Part shown: piece after piece, positions 6,548-14,051 of the stretch
Layout of the letters: each line of letters opens with the position of its first letter
How positions within the stretch are numbered: position 1 is the first letter of the stretch
Origin: UBA940 sp031547885
Lineage (GTDB): Bacteria > Bacteroidota > Bacteroidia > Bacteroidales > Rikenellaceae
Length of the DNA stretch: 17,753 nucleotides
Assembly (NCBI GenBank): GCA_031547885.1
Contig: JAVBRO010000036.1
Coordinates: 1-17,753, forward strand
Reading direction: 5' to 3'
Position numbers and translations under genes: made by a program
Notes under the pieces: model-generated
What the model was told of the DNA's origin: nothing
Seen by the model: the letters and a program-made list of their open reading frames with translations, nothing else
Database searches by the model: none

Positions 6548-7411
6548 ATGAGTACAGTCGATAAAGTGATTTTCGATGCGCTGGCAAAACGCCAGAACGT
6601 CGTGCTCCCGGGGGTAGGGTCCCTCGAAGTGAAAAGGAGAAAAGCCAAAAAAGTCTCCGATAACCGCATAATACCGCCCCAGAACGTGGTGGTGTTCAAC
6701 ACCGAAGAGATCGCCGAGGGCGAATCGATCGTCTACCTGCTGGCAACATCGGAAGATACCGACGACAGGGAAGCCAGAGCCAAGTATAAATCGTGGCTCG
6801 AGGAAGCGGCATCAGACAAAGGTCTGAATATAAGGAATGTCGGCGAAATCAGCGACGAAAAATTCGTGATCGCGCAGCCGCTCCATGCCGCACTTAACCC
6901 GTCGAAAGACGAAGTGATCGTTATGGAAGAAAAAGAAGACAAAGGCGGCAGTCCGTTTTGGTTGTGGCTGGTCTGCGGCCTCCTGCTGGCGTTTATCGCC
7001 TATATGCTGTTGAGCTATTACCTGAGCGGGTCACTCTTCGGAATAGAGAAAAAACCGAAGGCTGTCACAACCGAAGTCGTAGCTCCGGTGGCCGACACTC
7101 TGGCCGTGAACCAGCCCACATCGGAAGAGGTTATTGCCGAAACCATGCAGCAGCAGGCAGCGGCGGCGGCTCCCGCACAGCACCGCTTCCATGTGATCGC
7201 AGGCTCTTTTTCCGTAGAGAAGAACGCCGACAACTTCATGAAAAAGGTCCAGAGGGATTTCCCCGACCTGAAACTGGAAAAGCTGAAGAACCCGCGCAAT
7301 GGCTACTGGATGGTGAGTATTTTCAACGCCCCCACCGAACGACAGGCATACAACAAGATCAAGATGTATTGGGATATAGACCTTAACCTCTGGGTCTACG
7401 AGGAAAAATGA
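6548..7411 (+). CDS. HU-CCDC81-like and SPOR domain membrane protein
   Basis: I predict a single-span inner-membrane protein of 287 residues. Residues 1-60 resemble the bacterial HU-CCDC81 domain, an HU-fold variant typical of Bacteroidota (short helical start, then NVVLPGVGSLEVKRRKA). Residues about 65-125 fit a second module of the same kind. One membrane helix spans about 137-159. A low-complexity linker rich in Val, Thr, Ala and Gln (170-210, with a run of five Ala) precedes a SPOR domain (about 211-285, starting HRFHVIAGSF). SPOR domains bind denuded glycan strands of septal peptidoglycan, so the protein probably acts at the division site or cell wall, with the HU-like part facing the cytoplasm. 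Whether that part binds DNA, protein or filaments is unknown. A strong hairpin follows at 7448. Confidence 0.85.
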   Translation: MSTVDKVIFDALAKRQNVVLPGVGSLEVKRRKAKKVSDNRIIPPQNVVVFNTEEIAEGESIVYLLATSEDTDDREARAKYKSWLEEAASDKGLNIRNVGEISDEKFVIAQPLHAALNPSKDEVIVMEEKEDKGGSPFWLWLVCGLLLAFIAYMLLSYYLSGSLFGIEKKPKAVTTEVVAPVADTLAVNQPTSEEVIAETMQQQAAAAAPAQHRFHVIAGSFSVEKNADNFMKKVQRDFPDLKLEKLKNPRNGYWMVSIFNAPTERQAYNKIKMYWDIDLNLWVYEEK

Positions 7412-7447
7412 GTCGGAACGCCACGGCGGATCTATTTTGATAATAGT

Positions 7448-7473
7448 AAACGCGGCCTTTCGGGGCCGCGTTT
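7448..7473 (+). terminator. Intrinsic terminator after the SPOR-domain gene
   Basis: AAACGCGGCC (7448-7457) pairs perfectly with GGCCGCGTTT (7464-7473) around a six-base loop TTTCGG, giving a 10-bp GC-rich stem whose last bases are T. It lies 36 bases after the stop codon. The T-tract is short, and the hairpin is symmetrical enough to act on both strands. Confidence 0.7.
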
Positions 7474-7488
7474 GCTGTTATATATTCC

Positions 7489-7778
7489 GGATTGCTTCGT
7501 CGGCCTGCGGTCCTCTCACAATGAGGTTTTACGTAAACAGTCCGGTATTTAGGCTTCCGCGCAATCAGATCCCTCGACTGCGCTCGGGATGACAAATAAA
7601 TCCGCCGTCGGCGTTGCGGCTGGATTGCTTCGTCCTGCTTCGTGTCTCGCAGTTCCTCGCAATGACGGTCGCGCTGTGCCGAACATTACCCGTCCGTAAC
7701 ACGAAATCTCATTAAGCCGCTGTGCGCGTTCGCACCCGCTGCGAGCGTTGCCGCCAAAACCGCTGTCGGCGTTCCGAC
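7489..7778. repeat. Interspersed repeat modules up to the stop of the first GtrA gene
   Basis: This fills the 367-base gap 7412-7778, where I see no gene. 7489-7523: B module (GGATTGCTTCG...CACAATGAG). 7567-7593: short A module. 7607-7620: degraded CGTT-loop hairpin. 7621-7680: B module with its GACGGTCGCGCTGTGCC extension, identical in 59 of 60 positions to 8487-8546. 7765-7778: hairpin GTCGG-CGTT-CCGAC ending one base before the stop codon of the gene at 7779. Confidence 0.8.
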
Positions 7779-8267
7779 CTACTCTTTTTGGGCGCCGCGG
7801 AAGGTGAAGTATTTCTGCATCAGATAGCTGTAGGCGACGGTCAGAATTGTGGTACATATTTTCGAAGGAGTGGGGTAGATGTGGCAAACCTCCACGAAAA
7901 ATTTGAGGAAAATGTAATTCAGGATGAAAGCTCCGAGCCCCGACAGAGCGTACCGGAAGAGTTGGGTCGCGTTCTTCAACGGGGAGTTCCTGAAAGTAAT
8001 GTGCGTGTTGAGCCAGAAACCGACGAAAAAAGTCACCGGAACCACAAGGAACAAGGCCGCGATGTGCGGCGATATCACCACGAACCCCAGGTCGAGGTTC
8101 TCCCTGCGGAAGATGAGATTGTAGGCAACTGCGTACCATACGGTATCACCCGCCATGTTGAGGCAGCCGCAAAAAGCGTAACGGAATGTCTGTTTGTCGA
8201 CTAACCGGCGAAACGGTCTCCAATAGAACCAGTCTATTATCTGTGTAAGCCGTACGGCGAATGTCAT
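7779..8267 (-). CDS. GtrA-like membrane protein (first of a tandem pair)
   Basis: This 162-residue protein has four predicted membrane spans and the features of the GtrA/DPMS-like family: FRYAFCGCLNM near the first span, a FWLNTHITFRNS loop, and the C-terminal signature QKYFTFRGAQKE. The family is often linked to moving or flipping polyprenyl-phosphate sugars for cell-surface glycans, but the substrate here is not readable. No glycosyltransferase gene lies beside it. It is equal in length to the gene at 8602-9090 and clearly its paralogue. The last 32 bases of the two coding sequences are identical (7779-7810 against 8602-8633). The ATG at 8265-8267 gives a normal family start. The stop codon abuts a repeat hairpin. 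Confidence 0.88.
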   Translation of the reverse strand: MTFAVRLTQIIDWFYWRPFRRLVDKQTFRYAFCGCLNMAGDTVWYAVAYNLIFRRENLDLGFVVISPHIAALFLVVPVTFFVGFWLNTHITFRNSPLKNATQLFRYALSGLGAFILNYIFLKFFVEVCHIYPTPSKICTTILTVAYSYLMQKYFTFRGAQKE

Positions 8268-8283
8268 GTAGTATGCTTATTTC

Positions 8284-8601
8284 TGGATTGCGTCGTTTAG
8301 CTTGCAATGATGGAAAACTAAAGCGGGCTTAATTACAAGGTAGATCCCTCGTCGTGCGATAGGCCGCCCTGTCCCGCGATATGCCGCTGAATCGCACTCG
8401 CTCGGGATGACAACCATCCCGTCAGTCGTTCCGACGGCCACCCCTCAATGGGAGGAAAAGTCCGCGCCGCTAATTCTTTAATTGCGTGGATTGCTTCGTC
8501 CTGCTTCGTGTCTCGCAGTTCCTCGCAATGACGGTGGCGCTGTGCCGGGAGATTCGGGTAATCAGCCACCTTTATCATCAAATTCGCCGCGGCCGTTGCC
8601 G
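8284..8601. repeat. Interspersed repeat modules between the two GtrA genes
   Basis: The gap 8268-8601 has no gene. 8284-8312: degraded B module. 8333-8411: long A module (GTGCGAT/ATCGCAC nested in ATCCC/GGGAT). 8413-8460: ACCATCCCGTC...GGGAGGAAAAG module. 8487-8546: B module nearly identical to 7621-7680. 8530-8601: block that ends in the hairpin GCGGC-CGTT-GCCGC (8589-8602) and overlaps the stop codon of the second GtrA gene. That block resembles 15341-15413. Confidence 0.8.
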
Positions 8602-9090
8602 CTACTCTTTTTGGGCGCCGCGGAAGGTGAAGTGCTTCTGGGCCAGGTAGGTCAGCACGGCCGTGATGCAGTAAATTATGATCTGCGCCAGGGTCGGGTA
8701 GATGTGGCAGACGTCGACGAACAGCTTGGTGAACAGATATGTGATGACCAGCGCGATCAGCGCGATCGTCAGGTGCCTTATCAACTGAACGTGGCCCCGG
8801 AGCGGGGATTTCTTGAAACTGATGTTCCGTTGCAGCCAGAAACCCAGCAGAAAATTGATAGGCAGGGATATACCCAGAGCCGCGACATGAGGTGAGATCA
8901 CGATGGGGCCGATGTTGAGGTTCTGCTTGGCGAAGATGAAATTGTAGGCCAGCGAATAACAGCCGATGGTAACTATGAAGTTGACGATCCCGCACATCAG
9001 ATAGCGGAAAACCTGGATCGACATTATCTTACGGAACGGTTTGATGTAAAACCAGTCGAAACATTCGGATATTTTGTGGTGTATGGCCAT
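8602..9090 (-). CDS. GtrA-like membrane protein (second of a tandem pair)
   Basis: This 162-residue paralogue of the gene at 7779-8267 shares its plan: an N-terminal amphipathic segment with DWFYIKPFRK, then four membrane spans (beginning about residues 28, 65, 103 and 135), the ISPHVAAL and VCHIYPT motifs, and the C-terminus QKHFTFRGAQKE. Both belong to the GtrA-like family of small membrane proteins linked to lipid-carried sugars; the exact role is unknown. It is upstream of its partner on the same strand, separated by a 334-base repeat block, so co-transcription is possible but not certain. Its own promoter is well formed at 9124-9156, with a leader of about 27 bases. The ATG at 9088-9090 fits the family start. 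Confidence 0.88.
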   Translation of the reverse strand: MAIHHKISECFDWFYIKPFRKIMSIQVFRYLMCGIVNFIVTIGCYSLAYNFIFAKQNLNIGPIVISPHVAALGISLPINFLLGFWLQRNISFKKSPLRGHVQLIRHLTIALIALVITYLFTKLFVDVCHIYPTLAQIIIYCITAVLTYLAQKHFTFRGAQKE

Positions 9091-9123
9091 GCTAATTATT
9101 TCAGTTTCTCAATATTGCGGAGA

Positions 9124-9156
9124 CAAATATAAGAAAACTTTGAGAGTCTGTCGAAA
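9124..9156 (-). promoter_or_regulatory. Promoter of the second GtrA gene
   Basis: On the minus strand TTTC (plus 9153-9156) is followed after 21 bases by TATATTTG (plus 9124-9131), an exact TAnnTTTG -7 box with a near-consensus -33 box. It predicts a start near 9117 and a short leader to the ATG at 9090. Confidence 0.55.
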
Positions 9157-9227
9157 TTCAATTGAAATTCGTTGTCGTGTCGAGTCAAACGAGACACCTG
9201 ATCGTGCGGGGCAAATATTCCTAAGCG

Positions 9228-9455
9228 CGGTCGGATCCTTCGACTTCGCTCAGGATGACAGACCATCCCGACGTTGCGGGTACCACTCCATGGGGGAGGA
9301 AAGTCTATAACCTCCCCCCCGGCAAAGCCGGGGTACTCCTCGTTACTTCCCTTTCGGTCGGTGAGCTCGCCCGCCGCTAACGCGGCGACTTCGGTTCGCA
9401 AGGAGGAGAGTTTTGTCTCAACTCATTTTCAATTTTCAACTTTCAACTTTCATTG
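9228..9455. repeat. Repeat modules and TTTTCAA tract in the gap before uvrB
   Basis: The gap 9091-9558 has no gene. 9228-9260: diverged A module (GGATCCTTCGACTTCGCTC, then AGGATGAC). 9263-9305: ACCATCCCG...GGGGGAGGAAAG module. 9314-9333: hairpin CCCCGGCAAAGCCGGGG, repeated at 17555-17573. 9337-9416: CTCCTCG...GGAGGAG box. 9424-9455: TTTTCAATTTTCAACTTTCAA tract. From 9540 a GTCAATTGTCAATTGG tract runs up to the uvrB stop. None of the open frames here looks coding. Confidence 0.7.
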
Positions 9456-9558
9456 TCGATTAACCCTGCTGCGCAGGCTTTGTCTCCTCGCGGCTCGGCA
9501 AAACGAACAAGTTCGCTTTGCTCTCGCTCCGCAGCGTCGGTTGTCAATTGTCAATTGG

Positions 9559-11571
9559 TCAACTGGTTTCCTTCAGTTTGTCCTGAAGGGCGTACATAAG
9601 GTTGCGGAATCTGGCCGCCGCGGCGAAGTCGAGTTCCTGGGCCGCCTTCTCCATGCTGCGACGCACTTCAAGGATCTTCTTTTCGAGTTCGGATGCGGTG
9701 TAGACGGCTTTTACGTCGGCCGCGATGTTGAGGTTCCCGCCGCCGAAATCGTAAGTGAAATCGCCGCCCGCCGCTGTTCCGAGCAGGATGTTGCCGCGCG
9801 AACTCTTTTGAGCCTGCTGTGGGACGACGCGGTGGCGCATGTTGTAAGCTATCTGCTTCTCGCGGCGGCGGTTGCTCTCGGCGATCGCTTCGCGGATCGA
9901 ATCGGTGCGTTTCTCGGCGTAAAGTATGACGTTGCCCCCCGCGTGGCGCGCCGCACGGCCCGCTATCTGGGTGATCGAACGGGTGTTGCGCAGGAATCCC
10001 TCCTTGTCTGCATCCATCACCGCGACGAGCGAAACTTCCGGCAGGTCGAGCCCCTCGCGAAGCAGGTTCACCCCGACCAGCACGTCGAACATACCCTCGC
10101 GCAACTCCTCGAGTATCTTCACCCGTTCGAGCGTCTCGACCTCCGAGTGGATGTAGCGGTTGCGGATGCCGATGCGGTCGAAATACTTCGAAAGTTCCTC
10201 GGCCATACGCTTGGTGAGCGTCGCGACCAGCACTTTTTCGTCTTTCGCGGCGCGCTGCTGTATCTCGTCGATCAGGTCGTCGATCTGATTGTCGGTGATC
10301 TTCACCTGGATCGGCGGGTCGACCACCCCCGTCGGGCGTACCACCTGCTCGACCACCATACCCTCTGACTTCATCAGCTCGTAGTCGGCGGGCGTCGCGC
10401 TCACGTAGATAGAAGTGCCCTGAAGACGTTCGAATTCGTCGAATTTCAGCGGACGGTTGTCCCTCGCCGCCGGAAGACGGAAGCCGTACTCGACGAGATT
10501 CTCTTTCCGCGCACGGTCGCCGCCGTACATCGCCCTCACCTGGGGCAGCGTCACGTGGCTCTCGTCGACAACCATCAGATAATCTTTCGGGAAATAGTTC
10601 AGAAGGCAGAAAGGCGGCATGCCCGGCTGGCGGCCGTCGAAATAGCGCGAATAGTTCTCGATGCCGGAACAATACCCAAGCTCCTTCATCATTTCGAGGT
10701 CGAACTCCGTGCGCTGCTTTATGCGCTGGGCCTCGGCGTAGCGGCCCTGAGATTCGAAGAATTTTATCTGCTCGCCGAGGTCGAGCTGTATCTGCTTTAT
10801 GGCCGATATGGTGCGCTCCTTTGTCGTTACGAAAAGGTTGGCGGGCGAGATGCGGATGCTATCCACCTTGTCGAGGCGCTGGCCCGTCAGGGGGTCGATG
10901 CGGACGATCTCCTCGATCTCGTCGTCGAAGAACATCAGCCTGAAGGCGCTCTCGCCGTAGGCAAGCATCACGTCGACCGTGTCGCCGTTCACGCGGAAAG
11001 TGGCCGGAACGAGGTCGCGCTCCGACCGCGTGTAGAGTATATCGACGAGGTCGTAGAGCAGTTTTTTGCGCGAAACCACCTGGCCGGTCTTCAGCTCGAC
11101 CATGTTCGCCTCGAAATCCTCCGGATTGCCGATGCCGTAGATGCACGAAACGCTTGCGACCACAAGAACGTCGCGCCGGCCGGACATCAGCGCGGCCGTC
11201 GCGCGAAGGCGCAGCTTGTCGATCTCGTCGTTTATGTCGAGGTCCTTCTCTATATAGGTGTCCGACGCCGGAAGGTAGGCCTCGGGCTGGTAATAGTCGT
11301 AATAGGAGACGAAATACTCGACGCTGTTCTCCGGGAAAAAGCCCTTGAACTCGCTGTAAAGCTGCGCCGCGAGGGTCTTGTTATGGCTCAGGACGATCGT
11401 CGGACGGTTCAACCCGGCGACCACGTTCGCGACCGTGAAGGTCTTGCCCGACCCGGTAACACCCAACAGGGTGTTATGCTGGCTGCCTCCGCGTATGGAA
11501 GCAACCAACTGGTCGATCGCCTCGGGCTGGTCGCCCGTCGGCCGGTAGTCTGATACGAGTTTGAAATCCAT
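9559..11571 (-). CDS. uvrB: Excinuclease ABC subunit B
   Basis: UvrB is the damage-verifying helicase-like subunit of nucleotide excision repair; it is loaded by UvrA and recruits UvrC. The 670-residue protein starts MDFKLVSDYRPTGDQPEAID. It has Walker A GVTGSGKT (37-44), the damage-probing beta-hairpin YYDYYQPEAYLP (90-101), Walker B with DESH (336-339), and the helicase motif VI region QIAGRAARHAGG. It ends with a UVR motif that contacts UvrC (ELEKKILEVRRSMEKAAQEL, then LDFAAAARFR). All are intact and the length is standard. It is divergent from the TonB receptor gene, with at most 37 bases between starts. A perfect -7 box (11576-11583) sits four bases before the ATG, so the message is probably nearly leaderless. 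Confidence 0.98.
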   Translation of the reverse strand: MDFKLVSDYRPTGDQPEAIDQLVASIRGGSQHNTLLGVTGSGKTFTVANVVAGLNRPTIVLSHNKTLAAQLYSEFKGFFPENSVEYFVSYYDYYQPEAYLPASDTYIEKDLDINDEIDKLRLRATAALMSGRRDVLVVASVSCIYGIGNPEDFEANMVELKTGQVVSRKKLLYDLVDILYTRSERDLVPATFRVNGDTVDVMLAYGESAFRLMFFDDEIEEIVRIDPLTGQRLDKVDSIRISPANLFVTTKERTISAIKQIQLDLGEQIKFFESQGRYAEAQRIKQRTEFDLEMMKELGYCSGIENYSRYFDGRQPGMPPFCLLNYFPKDYLMVVDESHVTLPQVRAMYGGDRARKENLVEYGFRLPAARDNRPLKFDEFERLQGTSIYVSATPADYELMKSEGMVVEQVVRPTGVVDPPIQVKITDNQIDDLIDEIQQRAAKDEKVLVATLTKRMAEELSKYFDRIGIRNRYIHSEVETLERVKILEELREGMFDVLVGVNLLREGLDLPEVSLVAVMDADKEGFLRNTRSITQIAGRAARHAGGNVILYAEKRTDSIREAIAESNRRREKQIAYNMRHRVVPQQAQKSSRGNILLGTAAGGDFTYDFGGGNLNIAADVKAVYTASELEKKILEVRRSMEKAAQELDFAAAARFRNLMYALQDKLKETS

Positions 11572-11575
11572 CCTG

Positions 11576-11583
11576 CAAAGATA
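11576..11583 (-). promoter_or_regulatory. uvrB -7 box, nearly leaderless start
   Basis: On the minus strand TATCTTTG matches TAnnTTTG exactly and ends four bases before the uvrB ATG. Transcription would begin at or within a few bases of the start codon. I find no good -33 TTTG at 19-21 bases. No SOS-box search was possible. Confidence 0.5.
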
Positions 11584-11596
11584 GCGAAAAATGCAG

Positions 11597-11604
11597 TATA
11601 TTCG
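11597..11604 (+). promoter_or_regulatory. Candidate -7 box of the TonB receptor gene
   Basis: TATATTCG differs from TAnnTTTG at one base and ends four bases before the ATG at 11609, mirroring the uvrB side (TATCTTTG and four bases). If real, it excludes the upstream ATG at 11591 as the start. No -33 box is visible. Confidence 0.3.
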
Positions 11605-11608
11605 CAGT

Positions 11609-13615
11609 ATGGGTCATGCGTTCAAAATAACCGCGGCAGCTCTGCTGCTGTGTCTTTGCCAGGCTTTATCCGCGCAGAATAGTTTCATGGCGCAGGCACC
11701 CGGCGACAGCACGGCTACGGCGCAGATGACGCGCATGCCCGAGGTGCTCGACGAGATCGTAGTTTCGTCGACCCGCAGCAGCCGCACCATCGACAACATC
11801 CCCACACGCATCGAAACCATTGCCTCCGGGGAGCTGGCCGAAAAAGCCGTCATGCAGCCGGGCAATATCAAAATGCTGCTCACCGAGAGCACCGGCATCC
11901 AGGTGCAGCAGACTTCGCAGGTGTCGGGCAGCGCAAGCATCCGCATACAGGGCCTCGACGGCAAATACACGCAGCTATTGCAGGACGGATTCCCGCTATA
12001 TTCGGGCTATGCCGAGGGGTTGAGCATACTGCAGGTGCCGCCCTTGAACCTGCGGAGGGTCGAGGTTATAAAAGGCTCGTCGTCGACGCTCTACGGCGGC
12101 GGGGCAATTTCGGGCCTCGTGAACCTTATTACCAAAGAGCCGGAAGAGAGGCGCGAGATATCCACCCTTTTCAACGGAAATACGAGCGCGGCGCTGGACC
12201 TGAGCGCATACTACGCTGAAAAATATGGAAAGGCGGGGCTGACTTTCTATGCCGCCGGGAACCTGCAAAGGGCTTACGACGTGGATAAGGACGGTTTTTC
12301 GGATATACCCCGCTTCAAGCGCCTGACCGTCAATCCGACTTTTTTTTACTATTTCGATGAGAACACCACTCTAAACATAGGAGTGAACGCCGGGCTGGAA
12401 AACCGCATGGGCGGCGATATGCAGGTGATCCGGGGCGGCGGCGATGCACAGCACGTTTATTATGAGCAGGATGTCACCGGCCGCTACTCCGGTCTGGCGA
12501 AATTCACGCGCAGATACGCCGGCAATTCGGTGCTGACCGTCAAGGGGAGCGGAGGATGGTTCTCGCGCGACATCACGCAGAACGGCTATGCTTTCGACGG
12601 TGCGCAGTGGTCGGGATTTGCCGAAGGCTCTTATTTTATGCCACGCAGGCGCGTGGACTGGGTGTTCGGGGTGAATGTGCAGGCGGACGATTTCAAACAG
12701 ACGGGCGCGATCCCCGCGACGGGCGCGCTCGATTATACCAATGCGGTTGCCGGAGTCTTTGCGCAGAACACATGGAACATCACGGAGAAATGGATCGCCG
12801 AAACCGGCCTGCGGCTCGACGCCACGAACCACAAAAATTTCTTCGCCCTGCCGCGCCTCTCGCTGCTGTGGAAGATATCGCCCAAATGGTCGTCGCGCGC
12901 GGGCGGCGGTCTGGGATACAAGATGCCGACGATCTTCTCGGAAGATTCCGAGGAACAGGCTTTCAGGGGCGTCTTGCCGCTCGATTTCGATCTGCTAAAA
13001 CCCGAACGCTCCTATGGCGTGAACGCCGACGTCGACTACAAGACCATGCTCTTCGGCGAACTCTATTTTTCTGTCAACCAGATGTTTTTCTATACCATTA
13101 TCCAAAAGCCGTTGTTGCTGGATCAGGTGGGCGGAACGGGTTATTACGCCTTTACAAATGCCGACGGGCGGATCGACACGCGCGGCCTGGAAACCAACGT
13201 CAAACTGCGCTGGGATGATTTTTCATGTTTCCTGGGCTACACCTTCACCGACGCCGTACGGAAGTTCGGCGGCTCCTCCTCGATCAATCCGCTGACGGCC
13301 CGGCACCGCATAAACGCCAACGCGATGTATGAGATCGAGGACAAATTGCGCCTTTCATACGAGCTTTTCTACGTCAGTCCGCAGAGCCTCTCGACTGGCG
13401 AACGGGTGAGCGGATACTGGATCATGGGGGCGTCGGCCGAATATTCGCCGTTGGAATGGCTGAGTCTCTTCGTGAATTTCGAGAACTTTACCGATACCCG
13501 GCAGTCGCACCGCGGAGCCATGTACACCGGCTCTCCGCAAAACCCGCAGTTCGCGGAGATATACGCCCCCACAGACGGCTTTATCGCCAATGCGGGGTTC
13601 AGACTGCGGTTTTGA
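11609..13615 (+). CDS. TonB-dependent outer-membrane receptor (FepA/BtuB-like)
   Basis: This energy-dependent outer-membrane importer, powered by TonB-ExbBD, has 668 residues from this start. It has a signal peptide (GHAFKITAAALLLCLCQALSA, cleavage probably before QNS) and a TonB-box-like segment EVLDEIVVSSTR. The plug domain includes SIRIQGLDGKYTQLLQDGFP, RRVEVIKGSSSTLYGGGAI and GLVNLITKEP. A 22-strand-type barrel rich in alternating aromatic residues follows, ending FRLRF with the terminal Phe typical of barrel proteins. There is no SusC-type N-terminal carboxypeptidase-like domain and no SusD partner, so a siderophore, haem or cobalamin type ligand is more likely than a glycan. The ligand cannot be told. 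An in-frame ATG at 11591 would add six residues; I prefer 11609 because a -7-like box lies between the two. Confidence 0.93.
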   Translation: MGHAFKITAAALLLCLCQALSAQNSFMAQAPGDSTATAQMTRMPEVLDEIVVSSTRSSRTIDNIPTRIETIASGELAEKAVMQPGNIKMLLTESTGIQVQQTSQVSGSASIRIQGLDGKYTQLLQDGFPLYSGYAEGLSILQVPPLNLRRVEVIKGSSSTLYGGGAISGLVNLITKEPEERREISTLFNGNTSAALDLSAYYAEKYGKAGLTFYAAGNLQRAYDVDKDGFSDIPRFKRLTVNPTFFYYFDENTTLNIGVNAGLENRMGGDMQVIRGGGDAQHVYYEQDVTGRYSGLAKFTRRYAGNSVLTVKGSGGWFSRDITQNGYAFDGAQWSGFAEGSYFMPRRRVDWVFGVNVQADDFKQTGAIPATGALDYTNAVAGVFAQNTWNITEKWIAETGLRLDATNHKNFFALPRLSLLWKISPKWSSRAGGGLGYKMPTIFSEDSEEQAFRGVLPLDFDLLKPERSYGVNADVDYKTMLFGELYFSVNQMFFYTIIQKPLLLDQVGGTGYYAFTNADGRIDTRGLETNVKLRWDDFSCFLGYTFTDAVRKFGGSSSINPLTARHRINANAMYEIEDKLRLSYELFYVSPQSLSTGERVSGYWIMGASAEYSPLEWLSLFVNFENFTDTRQSHRGAMYTGSPQNPQFAEIYAPTDGFIANAGFRLRF

Positions 13616-13660
13616 AAAGCACCTCTCTTTTTTGTTTTTGACGCGCACCGCTTTACAACC

Positions 13661-13702
13661 GCAAAAGCTATGCTTTTGCAAGTCCCCCTTGTGAAAGGGG
13701 GA
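13661..13702. repeat. Two consecutive hairpins after the TonB receptor gene
   Basis: GCAAAAGC (13661-13668) pairs with GCTTTTGC (13672-13679). TCCCCCTT (13683-13690) pairs with AAGGGGGA (13695-13702). Both are perfect 8-bp stems with loops of three and four bases. They begin 46 bases after the receptor stop and are candidates for its message 3' end, though T-tracts are lacking. Confidence 0.6.
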
Positions 13703-13725
13703 TAGAGGGGGATTATGAAAAGAAC

Positions 13726-13773
13726 CTCTCCTTTTTGTTTTTTCAGGCACGCCTGAAAAAACAAAAAGGAGAG
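13726..13773. repeat. 23-bp perfect inverted repeat with two-base centre
   Basis: Bases 13726-13748 are the exact reverse complement of 13751-13773; the core is CAGGC-AC-GCCTG flanked by T- and A-runs. On either strand it can act as a terminator stem, and its right arm is shared with the hairpin at 13768-13792. A diverged copy of its left arm (ACCTCTCTTTTTTGTTTTTG) occurs at 13621-13640. Confidence 0.8.
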
Positions 13774-13792
13774 CATCGTCACGATGGTCTCC
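13736..13792 (-). terminator. Intrinsic terminator on the minus strand
   Basis: On the minus strand GGAGA-C-CATCGT, one base, ACGATG-C-TCTCC forms an 11-bp hairpin with a single mismatch (plus 13768-13792). It is followed directly by TTTTTGTTTTTT, a textbook intrinsic terminator. The nearest minus-strand gene upstream is def, more than 400 bases away and already behind another terminator. This one therefore more likely ends a separate short transcript. Confidence 0.65.
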
Positions 13793-13824
13793 TTTGCCGG
13801 GGAATTAAGAAGTCCCCAAAACTA
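13740..13824 (-). ncRNA. Candidate small RNA ending at the minus-strand terminator
   Basis: A perfect -7 box TAAGTTTG lies on the minus strand (plus 13831-13838) and predicts a start near 13824. The transcript of about 85 bases would contain GGGGA/TCCCC (plus 13799-13803 and 13813-13817) and then the terminator hairpin with its T-run. No -33 box is visible. The plus strand offers a competing reading: a short transcript with an 11-codon frame (13844-13879) ended by the terminator at 13964-13997. Confidence 0.35.
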
Positions 13825-13963
13825 CTAACCCAAACTTAAATAAATGAAGAAACCTTGTTGTGTTTCATTCTGTAAATAGAACGGAGCTACAAAATAATTA
13901 TTGCATATCCGACTATTTTAAAGAACCAACAACACGTAAAAGATCATACAATATGCATGCCAC

Positions 13964-13997
13964 AAAAAATCAGCAGGTGGAAGCCTGCTGATTTTTT
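13964..13997. terminator. Strong bidirectional intrinsic terminator
   Basis: AAAAAATCAGCAGG (13964-13977) pairs perfectly with CCTGCTGATTTTTT (13984-13997) around the loop TGGAAG. The six-T run on each strand makes it a terminator in both directions. It would end plus-strand transcripts crossing 13793-13963 and minus-strand read-through from def. Confidence 0.85.
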
Positions 13998-14051
13998 ATG
14001 CTTTTTTTATGTTTTTCCACTCCGAATCGGTATTCTTGTCCACTGCACAAA

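Noticed and set aside
7722..8204. Plus-strand frame opposite the first GtrA gene
   Set aside because: The composition is that of antisense to a membrane protein; the GtrA gene has clear spans and a conserved C-terminus.
9274..10368. A 364-residue plus-strand open frame opposite the 3' part of uvrB
   Set aside because: It spans repeat modules and antisense uvrB, with no family features.
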